Source: Albula goreensis (lineage: Eukaryota; Chordata; Actinopteri; Albuliformes; Albulidae). Taken from it: DNA of 64,000 nucleotides. The notes beneath the pieces are model-generated. The model was given only the letters and a program-made list of their open reading frames with translations. It searched no databases and had not been told where the DNA came from. A program made the position numbers and the translations under genes. The first letter of the stretch is position 1. Each line of letters opens with the position of its first letter. Below are positions 47,816 to 60,925 of this stretch, piece after piece. The stretch lies in contig CM040745.1 in the NCBI GenBank assembly GCA_022829145.1, forward strand, positions 40,400,144 to 40,464,143, in the 5' to 3' direction.

Positions 47816-49157
47816 GTATGTATGTTGACATTTTAAATTACTTGTGAACTCGGAGGCGACCTGTCAAGTTCTCCTAACCTGACCATATAGCTCCAGTGTT
47901 TTATCACGCTGTTGTTTCGAAGGAATATATCATTAAAATGACCGCATTATTTATTTCAGTTGACTTTTTTAAGAGTTGGGTGCTTTTATAGTTATGTTTT
48001 GTCAATCACTGTCCATGTCATTAAATCTGTTAATGGTGTGATTTTTTTTTACTGCCCAGATACTTAAATTTATAGAAGCAATGACACTGGTTGATGAACG
48101 ATGGTAATACCGTTTGATCCCATTTTTCAGCCACGTGTTAAGAATAAATTGAGTCCACTTATAGCACCTTTGTATGCGATGATTTAAGTGGTACTTGTGT
48201 TTTATTTGCTCATTTCCTGAGCTGGTAGCTTTTCATTAGAATACTTCACAGGCTGTAGGTTTTATCATAACCCCTGTAATCTGCATCAGAATAACGTCAC
48301 CTGTGACAACATAACAGTACATACATAACAACTGTATGATTATTCTGAAGTGAATCATGTTTACTATGTCATACATCTACAGGTTGTAACTACTGTATCC
48401 AGTAGTTATGTGTTGCATTATGGGAAAGGGCATAAGTACTCCTGTTTATACTCATGTATACATAGGACCACTATTTACAAGTATTACTGTTACTGAAGCA
48501 AGAGTATGTATGTGCAAATAAATACATTGGAATACAACATTTGATGCTGTACTGGTTTGTGTTGTAAATTGCAGAGAGGCAATTGTGAAAGACAAGCTTT
48601 TTGGGGAGGGGAGATGTACAGTGCATTTTACCTTACATGGAGAAACATGGAAGCTAATTTAGTAAGTCAGAAAGAGCTTGGACAATTTATGGATGCTCTA
48701 GATCCCAGTCAGTTATATCAATGTGAGAAAATTGATGGTAAGCCTAATCTTATTATGCTATTCACCATACAGCAACTTTTCTTAAAAATAAGAAGCTACA
48801 GTATAGTGAGCTGTCCAGTAAACACATTGATTTAGCTGTCTGTAGAAAACGAATGGTTAACATGTAAACAGCAGCTAGACTTTTACTGGAGTTTCAGTTT
48901 TTTTTTTTAAACTTTTCCTCCTGTTCTCTTTACTTTGTGAGGGAGAGAGGACTCAAAATTTTGTAATATTTTTTGGTACATTCTCTTTGATAACCTTTAA
49001 CAAAAGGTAGAATGGCAACATTGGTTCTTACATGTGTCTTTGAAAGATAATGATTGAAAAAAACAGATTAATCAAATGTAGGACATTTGGGTGTAGTCTT
49101 GCAGTTAGCTATCTAGTTATTAACTTAAGTTAATTATTAAACTCTTAAACTGTACAC

Positions 49158-49999
49158 CAGGGGTCATCAAATAGATTTGACCTGGGGCCAAATTCTCAAA
49201 GAGCAAATACTGGACCAGACTGCACCAACGGGGAAAAGGAGAGATAACAAAAGATGGAAAATTAAAACTGGCATGCCTAGAGAGGCAACTTATGTCCTGT
49301 TTCAGCTGAAAAGAGAGGGAGCTCAGTATATCGCCTTAATGAAGTTCTCCAGGTTTCTTTGGAAATCAGGCGTGGGACACTTCCTATTTATTTTAAAGGC
49401 AGCAATAATAATCTCGCAAAAAATAAATAATAAATAAAATATTCAATTCTGTAGTGCTACAACGGCCAATGTGGTTATGCATTTCAAGACGAATTGTTGG
49501 TTTGACAGCATTCGATACTTTACCCATTCTTATAGTTCAACATAAAATTCAGTGGAATGAATTTTCAGACAACATGTCTGAATGTGTTTTTTGTCATTTG
49601 TTGTGGCAAGTTGTATAAAGGTACAGACATTTGATCTTGGGCTTGGTGTCCAAGGGGGCAGTATCATGCTTCACAATTTTTTGAGTGAGATGAACCCCCC
49701 ACTGGACCACTAGAAGAGAAAGAGAAAAACGGAAGAAAGGATGTAGACATGAAGGTGGAGATGGGGAGGAGGAGGGATGTCAGAAGCAGGGTGTGTGATG
49801 GTAGATAAGGCACATGGCAATTTAATACCTGCAGAGAAAATCAGATTGTACAGACAGTGGTATTTGATTGAGGGGTTGTTTTATCAAACTCCCAATTAAT
49901 ATAACTGAATAACTGTTTTCAGAAATTTGGGGCCAGTGGGGGCCAGTTTTCTCTGGTGGGGCTGGCAGGCTGAATCTGGCCTCTAATTGATGACCCCTG
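49158..49999. mobile_element. Non-autonomous hAT element with target-site duplication
   Basis: 842 bases with terminal inverted repeats CAGGGGTCATCAAATAGA (left) and CAGGGGTCATCAATTAGA (right, inverted). Flanking octamers are CTGTACAC (49150-49157) and CTTTACAC (50000-50007), 7 of 8 identical, as expected for the 8-bp duplication of hAT insertions. The interior has short open frames but no hAT transposase. Confidence 0.85.
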
Positions 50000-50026
50000 C
50001 TTTACACACATATACAATAACTGGTT

Positions 50027-50240
50027 AAGGGGTCTCTGGGTGGCTCATGCAGTAAGATCTTAGTTTGGGGAATAGTCGGGAACCCTGTGACTGGGTGCTT
50101 GATTCCCAGGTGAGGCATTCCTGGTTTTGGCTGGAGATCTGCATTTGCAAGACAGATAGAGGTTAAGCCACTTATGTTACTTAGTTTCATTGCTCTCTAG
50201 TGGCCCCTTCTGGTCAGTCAAGCACCTGTTAATGCACAAA
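50027..50240 (+). repeat. SINE-like segment
   Basis: GGGGTCTCTGGGTGGCTCAT resembles a tRNA-like A-box head and GGGTGCTTGATTCCC a B box. A CTCTCTAGTGGCCCCTTCTG tail is typical of some fish SINEs. It begins 28 bases after the hAT element. Possible relatives: a GGGTCTCCAGTGGCT head at 53041. Confidence 0.4.
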
Positions 50241-51121
50241 CTGAGTATATGCTGATTTCCCTATCTTGATGACATGGACGGTATGTTGTGTGTTGTGTTG
50301 TTGTGCAGTGTAGAAAGAAGTGAGGGCTCATAGACACATGGATCAGAGCAGTCACCCATGCACCTGGTGATTCTGTACGACGCCTGTACTGCAACTGTTT
50401 CCAGTTCTAGCTTGTTCCGGATGCTTTTTGCCTTTAGTCTGGTTTTCAGGAAATGAAGGTCAGATGTTTATATTGGCTAGTTAAGAATATCCCACATTTT
50501 GGCCTTACAATAGTCCATTGTTCCTTTTGCTTTATGTTTAGGCTGTGTAGGGTTGGGCAATATGACGAATACATTGGGAACTGACGCTGGTGGTTCTTTC
50601 TGCCAGTACCTTGCCAATTTAAAGTCCTTTGGTTAATTAAGTGATTTCCCCCCTCAAAGCATCAAGAATGAAGCAACCTTTATTGGGGCAATTAAAAGAT
50701 CTGATTGTGATCTAATATTGTGTAAATGTGTTATTCTCTTAACAACCATGATCAATCGATCAGATTAAAAGTGAACAATACAGTCAAACCAGAATGATGG
50801 AACTGCTGGTTCAGCCTAAAGATTTTTACTCAGGAAAATGAGCATGTTCGCTTTATCTGGTCTGAGCAAAGTGTGCAGGGTTACAGTATTACCAGCTGTG
50901 CAAACTATTCTCTCTGATGCAGTGCTGGTGGTCAGAATGCACAGATATTTTCATGCCATATGTGACAAGAGAGGAACTCCTCTTTTCCACCTGTCGCCAC
51001 TTCCTTGAGAAAGCTGTCCGTCTCCGCCTCTGCTCTCTGCTCTGGGGTGTGACTAATCTGTCGCTTCAATTTCCTGGAAAGGTCTTGTACAGATAGCGTG
51101 CTGATGCAGTGGACCCATATG

Positions 51122-51154
51122 AATAACAACAACAACAATAATAATAATAATAAT
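51122..51154. repeat. (AAC)n/(AAT)n microsatellite
   Basis: Four AAC units followed by about six AAT units, next to the left part of the Tc1 relic. Confidence 0.9.
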
Positions 51155-51199
51155 GGATTTGTATGTATTCCCTGTGGAATTTAGCGATATTTACTTCTC

Positions 51200-51810
51200 C
51201 CACTCACCCCCCATCCTCGCACATACCTTGCCCAATGCCGATAAAGGAGGTGACGGTTTGTGATAGGAAAATTATGTACGCTCCCAGCCCTATTGTCCTG
51301 CTGCCTGATGAAGTGTCGTCCAATGAGTTTTTACACTTTGGCTTGGATCTGAGGATATGAGATGTTTCTGTATACTGCCTCCATGACATCTTCAGTGAAT
51401 GCAAGTGAGCCGGTTCCACTGACCACTATACATGCCCAAGCCATAACACCAGACAATAGGCTGTGGATTAAGAGACGTTCCTTTCTCCTCCACACTTTTC
51501 TGTCTCCCTCACTATTGTACAGGTTGATTTTTGTTTTATCTGTCCATAAGACATGTTTTTTTAATGTAGTTTTTGCAAACTGTAATTTGATTGTTCTTTT
51601 CTTGAGGCTTAAAAGTTGTTTGCATCCTGTGGTGAACCCTCTGGGGTTGTGCGTTGTCGTCTTGTCTTGAATTTTGTCTTTAACACATTCATGCTTATAT
51701 CCTGGAGAGTTTTTATGATCTGTTGAGCAGTTGTGAAGGGGTCTTTCCTTCACCTTTCCAACTGTTCTTCTGTCATCCACTACATTGGTCCTCTGTGAGT
51801 TCACCAGTGT
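51200..51810 (-). pseudogene. Tc1-type transposase relic
   Basis: The minus strand carries VLWTDKTKINLYNSEGDRKV followed by WRRK and WACIVVSGTGSLAF, the signature around the first catalytic Asp of Tc1/mariner transposases. A HFIRQQDN-like segment (second Asp) follows in another frame at about 51280-51320. The upstream part resembles the HTH/linker region. It has frame breaks and loss of the C-terminus. A possible outer end with CTGTCCATATACTTGTGGAC is near 52205. Confidence 0.75.
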
Positions 51811-54424
51811 ATTATTGTTTCATAACAATGTATCAAACAGTTGATTTCTATATGTTTAATATTTTGGATATGTATCTGATTTTATTCTGATTTTTTAGCT
51901 TCGTGATGGCCTTGCCTTACTGACGATGACACTTCATCATGTTGAGAGACAATAGTAAACTCCAACTACAAATTTCACACCTTTAATGAACTCTATACCT
52001 TTTGTTTGCTTTTTTGTGCATGAAATAACAATGAAATTAAACACACCTAAAAAGAACCATTTAAGCAGCCAATTGTTCCAATATGTATGGTGGATGTGAA
52101 CACCCTCAAATTAAAGTTGAAAGGCAGCACTTTAAACTCATAGACACTGTTTCATTTCAAATCGTCTGCTGGAGTAAAGAGCCAAAACAACTAAACATGC
52201 CCCACTGTCCATATACTTGTGGACTACATTTTATTTTAAAGCCATAGGGTTGACTGAGAGACTTTGTCAGAGAGCATGACTAATGTTACTGTATAAAACA
52301 TTAATCCAGAGAAGATATAGGTCTTTTAATTTAGTTCTCTGAAGACTTGATTTGTTTGCGAATGTGAGCAAGTACTTACTGCCAGGAGGCATGCAGCTTG
52401 AGTACATATACTGAGGAAGTAATGGGGCCGATGGCCGTGATCTGTGCTATCTGAACTGGGGACAGACATTACCTTTGTAGTGAAATGCAACTCTACCTCT
52501 GTACTATTAATGAAATCTAACTCACCCGCAGGATTTGGCAAGATAAGTCTTTATTAAAATGTCGTTTGAATCTATTTCGTTAATAGGAGTTGGACGAGGA
52601 ACCGACGGCTTGCGAGGGCTTTCAGTGGATTGGGATCATACAATACCAAGCTTACAACAAACATGTTCGTGCTGAATATGCGGACTGTGTGAAGTATAAG
52701 AATACTCAGTGCACTGTGCTCTTAGGGTTATTTTTAGCATAATGATCCATGGGGCCCTTTTTCTTAGGACCACCGGGAACCCAATTATCATATCACTGGA
52801 ATATATTCACTATCGGCAATGGGAGCAATTCCTTAGCAAGTCGCATGTCTTTAATATTGCCAAGCCTTTGTTAAAAAAAGTGGTATTTTGTTGCACATTT
52901 TTGCTACCCTGTGTCTGCCTGTACTGTGTGTCCACCACTCCTGGGTCAGGTTAAAACACCTTAAACCTTGAGACACCAATAAAGTTCCTACAGATTACTG
53001 ACAGAAAAGATGGATCTGTTTTGATTAAAATGTGTTTTGGTGGGTCTCCAGTGGCTGAAATCCCAGTCTTGCCATTACCAGCTATGGCTGGAGGTCCCAC
53101 TGGTGAGGCAACGATTGGTGCAGCCTCGACAGGGATGGTAGGGGTGTTAAGTTTGTCAGTTCATCGCTGTCCATTGGCTACCTGGTCACAAACTAAAGAC
53201 ATGCCGACTGTTTAATCCTCTGACTACACAGGAAGTGTGTGATTGGTGGTATACCTGCCAGGAGTCATGCAGGTTGGAGGAATCACATAACATGGCATTC
53301 TTCCCCTGAGTCGGTGTGAGCAGGTTGCTGTAGTGGATTGAAGGAAGGGGAAAAGTCTGAAAAGGAAAAAAAAACACTTTGGTTAGTAAAACGGGTTTCT
53401 TGAAAAAGATTAGGGAACTGCAGGAGTGATTTTTAAACTGAAGTTCTGCATTTGAAATGCAGGTCTTTTTTCTGAAACTTTGCTGTCTGGTCTTTTAAGG
53501 CTTCAAGAGCCTATGCAGAAGTTTTAATTTGACTCACAGAATGGTTTGATTCAGCACTGGGAAAGAGATGATAGTGAATGAAAAGCGGTGGGCGTCTTAT
53601 TGCGTGGGTCTCCCTGCGACTGCTTCAACTGCGCAGGATCAGAGCCTGTCAGGCTGACTGTTTTAGCTGCGCAGGTTTAGGCCCCTGGTCTGTAAAATTC
53701 AAAAGGAAAAGCATATCTGGGATAGCTGGGAACAGAGACGTCCAAACGGCACTGCCGGCACGACTGACTTCAGAGGGAAGGATGCATAACAAGCAAAGGC
53801 AATTAACTTGCGTCTCATAAGCTGTGTGATAAATATGCATTTATCCCCATGTAATTAGCCCTGTCTGTGAAACCTCAGTGCTGTTGTGCTGATAAATGTT
53901 CCCCCTTTTGCGCATGCTGGTCCTGTGGCACCATACAGAGTGTCCCAGAGCTAGTCTGAAACAGGCTTTTGGGTGCGTAGCTGCCGCTTTGCTGTACATA
54001 TGCCAGGAAATGAACTGTCAAAGAAAAAAAAAGGAGAAACAAACTCCAAAGCAAACATGTATCCTGTAAAGACACCATTAGGCATCAGCAGACTGTACTA
54101 TCCCCCTACAGGCAGAACAATCTGCCACTCTGAAGCAATAGCGGGTGGCCATGTCTTTCAGCTGACTTTGAGGTGTCATGTTTGGTTGGTGGTTTGTGTA
54201 TGTATAATTGTGTATGGGTATGAAGGTAAACTAGCTCCAAAAGATCCGCACCCTCAAGGACTATGACCTTGAGGTGTATCTTTTTATTTGTACTAACACA
54301 ACAGATTCAGAAATCTGTAAATTCATTTCGAAATACTTTAGGCTTAGAAATGATTGGCATGCATGATGAGTATAAACAAAACGCCTGGAATGAACCTAAA
54401 GCTTCTTCGTGATAGTTTTTACTT

Positions 54425-54465
54425 TAAAAAAAGTGCTATACAAATAAAATTGAATTGAATTGAAC
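54425..54465 (+). repeat. Fish interspersed repeat 3' end (GCTATACAAATAAAATTG)
   Basis: AGTGCTATACAAATAAAATT followed by GAATTGAATTGAACTG. This is the characteristic 3' end of an abundant teleost repeat, opposite in orientation to 35884-35950. Confidence 0.6.
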
Positions 54466-54677
54466 TGAAAAAGGCTGTCCGAATAAACAACACGGTAAGT
54501 GGGCTATATTTTATTTTCAAACATATGGGGAAATGACATTCCTGTTATTCCATTTTACCACTGTAAATAATTCAACAGTATCTTTAAGCATTTCTTCTGC
54601 ACTTGTGTTTTTATTCAAGCATGCAACTTCAGTTTCAACTCACTCATTTCAACCACACATCTTCTCCACATGCATGC

Positions 54678-54678
<1 letters not shown>

Positions 54679-54750
<72 letters not shown>
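54679..54750. repeat. (TG)n microsatellite
   Basis: A pure run of about 36 TG dinucleotides, the longest in the window. Valine/cysteine and threonine/histidine runs in its translations are artefacts. Confidence 0.95.
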
Positions 54751-54754
<4 letters not shown>

Positions 54755-57019
54755 TGCATGTGCATACATGCAGATATGTGTGTGTGTATGTATGTATTAA
54801 TTAATGTAGTGTGTGTTAATGCACATGTGGATGAGTGAGCGTGATTTTTTTTAGTTGTTGCCTTCTCCTGATCTTGTCCATGGTGTTTATCTAGCTCAAC
54901 CATGCATCTCTTTGATATTTCGTAATATAAACAGCATTGTGCTATTCACTGTACATCAAGAAATTGCTTTCTGTCAGTGGCAAGCTTGATCATAGTCTAC
55001 TTGATGACAGACAGACCACAAGTACCTCCGCTGCGTTTTTATTAATTTTATTTTCTAAAACAGAATCCTGTCATACTTTGACAGCTGTGAAGGTTGATAT
55101 GTAGTTTCCTTGAATTGTGAAGGCTGAAATAAAATCTCATGAAGGGTTTTTATTCATGATTGCACACATAATGCATCATACTGTATATAACCTTATAAAA
55201 TAAAGTATGCTTAGCCTTTGGTTCTTGTGGCGATTGTTTACATTGTACAAAAGTGTGGAAAACAACAAATACACTATGAGTTGCCTTGAAAGAGCTATAT
55301 TTGCTGATTGCTTTTATTTGGAAGGAATTTGTGTTGATACATGCTTAGTTTGGAGAAGAATTTAGGTATGTTTACAAGAATTAACCTGTAATCTTCTTCA
55401 GGTAAAAATAAACATGTAAAATAAATATATAAACTGTTTAAAATACATAATTTTCTCCTTGTGGCCTTGGATTACGGTGGTTATTATAACCTACATTTTA
55501 CCATGGTCGTATACATAAATGAATAAATATTTTAAGAATTACAGAATACAATATTCTCAAACTGGGGCCCCTGGCCAGCTTCGCCTGGGATTCAATATGG
55601 TCAAGCCAGCTAAAGTTTGTTGGTCTCATTGCCATAGCGCCCTCTCAGCACAAACTGACAGTACACTGACTGTGTCATCCTCCAACGTCATATGCAGTGT
55701 GCAATAAGTGGCGCAGCTGCAACGTGAATAGAAGCGAGAGTGTCGTCACGTGAATCAGAGGAGTCACGTGCTCGACCTCTCCTCCCAAAGCCATCAGAGC
55801 GGGTGCTGCGGTGAGGTCAACTAGTTTGGTTGAGCAAGTTCAGGTTGGGAAAAAAAAAAAATGAATGATCTCAAATTGCAATGTGCATATAACAGCTTTG
55901 AGAAGGAAGAATAGAAGGCCCGGTTGGAAAGCAGAGCTCAGACTAAAACAGAAAGAAATGGCACCTGGAACAACTGCTGTCTTTGCGTGTTTATATAACA
56001 GCACAACTCGCTTATGCAGTCCTTGAGTCAGGAGTGAAAAGACTGTTTGAGAAGGAGCAAAGGGAAATAACCAGAGAGTGCTTGTTGCATTGAAAAAAAG
56101 AAACACACAAATTTACATTTTACAGAGTTGAAGTTGAAGAAAAATACACCTTAAAGTTGGTAGAATGACAGTGTCAGTGGTCCGTTTGTTATCATACTGT
56201 TATCAAGTTTTAGTAAAGGAGCATAGATATATAGAGATACATAATTATTCTGGAAATCTGCTCCAATGTGATTCTGATGAACGGAAATGGATTTGTGCAA
56301 AAATAGGTTTGTAGTGAGAAACATAGTAAATCTTGTATCTCTAAGGTGCCTGCAAGGTGTCTCTGATTGTCAGGAACTGTGCAGTTGAACTTGTGCAGTT
56401 GTTGTGCACTTCAACTTAGAGTTATGGATGGTCTGGTTAATGCAGTATGACCCTTTCATTGACCCTTTTAGTCCTTTCATTGTCAGAGTATGACTATTGC
56501 AATTTTAAACTAAGACACTTGTCCTGAAACAATGCTTAGTTTTTCCAAACCTAGAAACACAAAACCAAAAAATACTCTTCTGCGCACTCCTCAAACATCA
56601 ATGCCAAAATCAAACACTGTATGTGAAAACATGTCATCTTCCATCTGAATCAAACTTCACCCTCAAGTGTAACACCAATATACACACTGGTAATATCAAT
56701 TCACAACACTTCTATTAAAAGCTGCAATAAGTCAGGAATCAAATTTTTTCAGGACAGCCAGTGCACATTTTGGATTTTCAACATGATGATACTGCAGTCA
56801 AAATAAATGACAAAAGTGTGAAGGTAATAGAACACCATGTTATATTTAAAGTTAGAGTTTAGTTTGTTGACGTACAGTACACTTACATTGGCTACCAAGG
56901 TAAAAAGAAATACACAAGTCAAAATTAACAGTACAGTAAAAATCAATCAACATGATGTAGTCAATAATTTAAAATCAGTAATAAAACAAACAGTTGGTAC
57001 ATTTGAGTATGAGTATTAA

Positions 57020-57645
57020 TACTCAAAAAAAGCAACAGTATCATGTCTCAGCGTCCTGTCTCTGGGCTGGGTCAGGCAACATTATCTTAACTTGGCATGC
57101 AGTATTGGTCATGGCCAAGCAGTGTCAGAAGGACCCCCTGGTGTGCCTTATCTACCTCTGGATAGGCGTCTCATTGATGTCCAAACAAGCCTCCTCTATT
57201 ACCTGTAGCAGGTGTTCCCTCCTATAGGGATTTATATCATAAACCTCAAATCGCCATGCTGAAAATTGGTTTGGAGGAATTGGTTACAGGGTGAATGAAA
57301 CAGGCTGAAGAAATCTTGGGTTGTTAGTAAACCAGATGCGCTTTACTACAGCAGCTCGGTTGAAACTGAGTTTGTCCCAAATAACGAAATGTACTGTGAC
57401 TGTTCTGGCTGCCTCATCTCTCTCGGCTCTTGTTGAGATGTATCCCAAAGACCACCATGCCCAGGGCCCATGATGTGTGACTGGGGCACACAGTTACATT
57501 GCTACCACATTGGACAGGGACCTCCTCCATATCCCAATGGCCAATAATGTTCTGCCCTCCACTCATCCATTAGGTTTGGTTAAATCCTGTATCGTCAAGG
57601 AAGGTGAATTCATGTGAGGTTTGTCTGGTTATCAAGCTCCACTAG
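57020..57645 (-). pseudogene. DDE transposase relic (IS630/Tc1-mariner type, fish family)
   Basis: Minus-strand pieces in several frames follow the order of a DDE_3 transposase. HEFTFLDDTGFNQT holds the first Asp. Then come GGQNIIGHWDMEEVPVQ and a VHFVIWDKLSFNRAAVVKR segment with the second Asp and WFTNNPRF. FSAWRFEVYDINPYRREHLL and QVIEEACLDINETPIQR form the C-terminal part. In-frame stops interrupt it, and the segment that should hold the third acidic residue is degraded. N-terminal DNA-binding domain and terminal repeats were not found. Confidence 0.7.
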
Positions 57646-58944
57646 TCTTTACAAAATGATGAAATACAAGTGCATACTGTACCTACCGTAGAGCACATTA
57701 TGGTACCGTACTACAGCAACGTAAGCCATAATATAGACTGAACTATATACTGCTGAAATACATTACCCAAAAATACTGGGCTTACTTGCACATTTTCCAA
57801 GTGGTGCTATTTGGTCTTTCAAAAATGAACACAGTAGGCTAGCTTCATTTTTAATATGTTGTGTCAAAGGATGCAGTCAGTGATGGAAGTGCTTATTAGG
57901 TCAATTCCCCTGAATATACTTTGATCTCCAATTACTCTGCTCTACATTTCTCTAAAATGAATATCGTTGTATTGATGATTTTGACAATGGCAGTTTCCGC
58001 TCTTTGGATGACAGCTGTGGTCTGCCTCCCTGTCCTTGTCGTCTTTAACTCATTTTACAAAATACAAGACGTAAGTATTCAAATACACTATAATGTATTA
58101 TCATTCAACTCCACACAGTATTACAGTACACATACAGGTAATCAGAAGCTAATAGGTACAATATGAGTTGAAAGAACTCCATTGTTGAAGTATATAGCAG
58201 GAAGATACCTGTTTTCTTATTTGAAGGGCCAGATTATAGACACTCCTGTCAAGCTACTCAAATTGGCAGAACTATTAGCCAAGCCTCCCTTATTGTCATT
58301 CCACGGACGAGGGTATGGTCAAACTAGAGTATCACAGATCTCATCTAAGATGTGTGCTCTCCTTGTTCTTGCTCTTTGTCTTCTGCCTCTTCTCCATCAT
58401 ACGCTTTTGCTTCCTCTCCCAGTTCTCACCATTGTCAGGATCCATTATACCAAAGCATATGAGTGCTACTGTGGTCCTTTTTATTCATCCCGAGTTTCGA
58501 ATTGGTGTGTTAACAATTTTGCTTTGTACAGTTTGCTCCTGGAGAATTGTGTGTTAATTGAGTTCAGCTTTAGATGAATTAGTTAATGATATAGACTGTC
58601 AGTTCTTTCTAAATGAATACACATTGAAACCTGTAATTAAATTAGTGTTTTGTGTAGAGTCTTGACAAAAATTAAAGAAATCTGGAATGTGTATGAAACC
58701 AAGTGTACTGTGGTTACAGTTCTGGGAAATGAGTCTTTTGTGTGGTAGCAGATGGAATGGTTTAGGATGTTTTACTCGTAGAACCCGATTTAGTGTTTAA
58801 GTGATTTCAACTGTGAACCAAACTGTGATCACACTTTCAGATAGACTTTTCTTTGCAATTCTGCTGAAGAATAACATTTTGCCGAATTAACATGCTGTCC
58901 AGTAAGCTAACATTATTTTAATCTTTCTGGAGGCCGTTTCAACT

Positions 58945-59275
58945 CTCAGAGTTTTCACACAGAAGAGCATTGATTTTATACACAGGAGCTGAGAGTTTAC
59001 ACACAAGAGCATAGAGGTTACACACGGGAGCTGAAAGTTTATACACAAGAGCACAGATTTTATACACAGGTGCTCAGAGTTTACACACACACAACCTCAG
59101 AGGTTACACACGGGAACTCAAGGTTTACACACACAATCTCAGAGGTTACACATGGGAACTCAAGGTTTACACACAAGAGCACAGAGGTTATACACAGGAG
59201 CTCAGAGTTTACACACAGGAGGGGAGAGTTGACTCACAGGACCTTGGAGTTCATTGACAGGAGAACCAAGTTTAC
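58945..59275. repeat. Degenerate 21-bp minisatellite in asic1 intron
   Basis: About 15 copies of a unit like AGTTTACACACAAGAGCACAG. Because the period is a multiple of three, both strands show a 7-residue pattern (for example SRFTHTI, SEVTHGN). I treat these as artefacts. Confidence 0.85.
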
Positions 59276-60925
59276 AAATAACCAACTCTTGCAGATCTGG
59301 TCTGAATTTTGTTCCTTCAAGACCTATTTTTGGGGCTTCACCAGAGAAAATGTATTATGAGATTAAAAAAAGTACACAGAATATGTATGCTATTTAGTCT
59401 AGCCTTTTTCTGGCCCTTTCAGATATTCTGAAATATACTCACAAATATAATTCTGTGCTGACCTACATAAGTCAAACAACGCAGCACCAATTACCACTGA
59501 TAGCTTGTTGATTAAATGAAATGAAATGTCACAGGTGTAAAACACAGAGCCAGTTGAGACGAAGACTTTAATTCTTTCAACTGATGTATTTTGGGTTCTC
59601 AAATTCTATAAAATACCCAGGAACTGACACTTAATTTCTCATAATTTGCATCATCATCCCTGAGGTTCTACTGTCTTTGAGTAGTTGATTAGTTGGTTTT
59701 ACAGGTGGACTGTGTTATATTTTTTCTCAGGCTGAGCTGAATGGTTGCTTGTTGTATGACAATATCTGTGCAGAAACCAAGACCAGTATTTTTGTGTGTG
59801 CTTATTACAAATTTTCTGCTGTCAATGGAGATGGAAGCTGTGCGATTATGTGAAACATAAGCATGTCATTTTCTCATTTTCTTTGAATGAGTTAGTTTGA
59901 TGTGTCCAGGGGGCAAGAGGCCATTACTTTTAAGTTATGCATAACCAAGCTGGAGTAAAGATGATACAAGGTTAAAAATCCCCAGAGAGTCGCTCAGAAA
60001 TGATACACACAATTTATTTGCTGATGCTGGTATGGAGCCCTGTAGTTATTCCCTCATTTCTTAAGCCTTCAACTGAAAATTAAAGTGCTTGTGGCATATA
60101 ATCCAATTGAACTTCTCCTTCCTTCCACTTTGCAGTGTTTGCTGTGATTGCTTCAGGGAGTTGTGGATGGGCGATATTAAAAATCCACACTTATTGTGGC
60201 GGTAATATCCGCTTAAACCAAAGCCCTCAGACCCTGGCCTGTGTTAGCTGCATGAGCTCTGCCTCATAAGTTCTCTCCTGGCAGCTCTGGGACTCCAGAG
60301 ATATTTAGAAACTTGTTGTCCAATTCAATTATATTTGTGTTATTAATCAAAGGCAAGGTGAATGGAGGGAGTGAGCTAAGCACTAAGAACAGCTGTCAAA
60401 AGACAGTGGGAGTGTTGTGCAGAGAATAACTTTAAATACATTCAGCTATTTTAAGTTCTATCTGAACAGATAGAAACACGGACAGGAGCAAGTCAGTGTT
60501 TCTTACAATGATGTATTGCTTTTTGTCAGTAGCATCACAGAGTTTTCCTTATGGCTAGAGTTGTATGGCTTTATGACACAAGTGCCATAGTGGTTTTCTA
60601 ATGGCAGTGGACGTGATGATTTTCAACAGCTAATCAAAGTGTCATGACACAAAATATATGATACCGCACTTGAGGTGACAAACAAGTATTTATAAATGAT
60701 TATATCACTCAATGACAGCTAAAGCAATTATTTTAACCAGTCATGAATATGTTAACATAGGTTTGCCTGGTTTTAACATTGCACATTTAACATGAGTACA
60801 GAACTCCTAAAACAACAGTTCAATCACTGATACATGAAAAAAACACATGATACTAAATTCAGAGCTTAAAATGAGCTGTAAAAGCAATATTAAGTTGTGG
60901 TTAACATTTAACCTTGCCTATAAAC

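Noticed and set aside
48575..48739. Possible second asic1 exon (AG acceptor and GTAAGC donor with an open frame)
   Set aside because: The open frame has the wrong phase for the asic1 donor, the required phase contains a stop, and the residues do not resemble ASIC.
57921..58166. 81-codon plus-strand frame with a hydrophobic stretch
   Set aside because: There is no Kozak context, no homologue recognised and no splice or regulatory context. It is likely chance in AT-rich intron.
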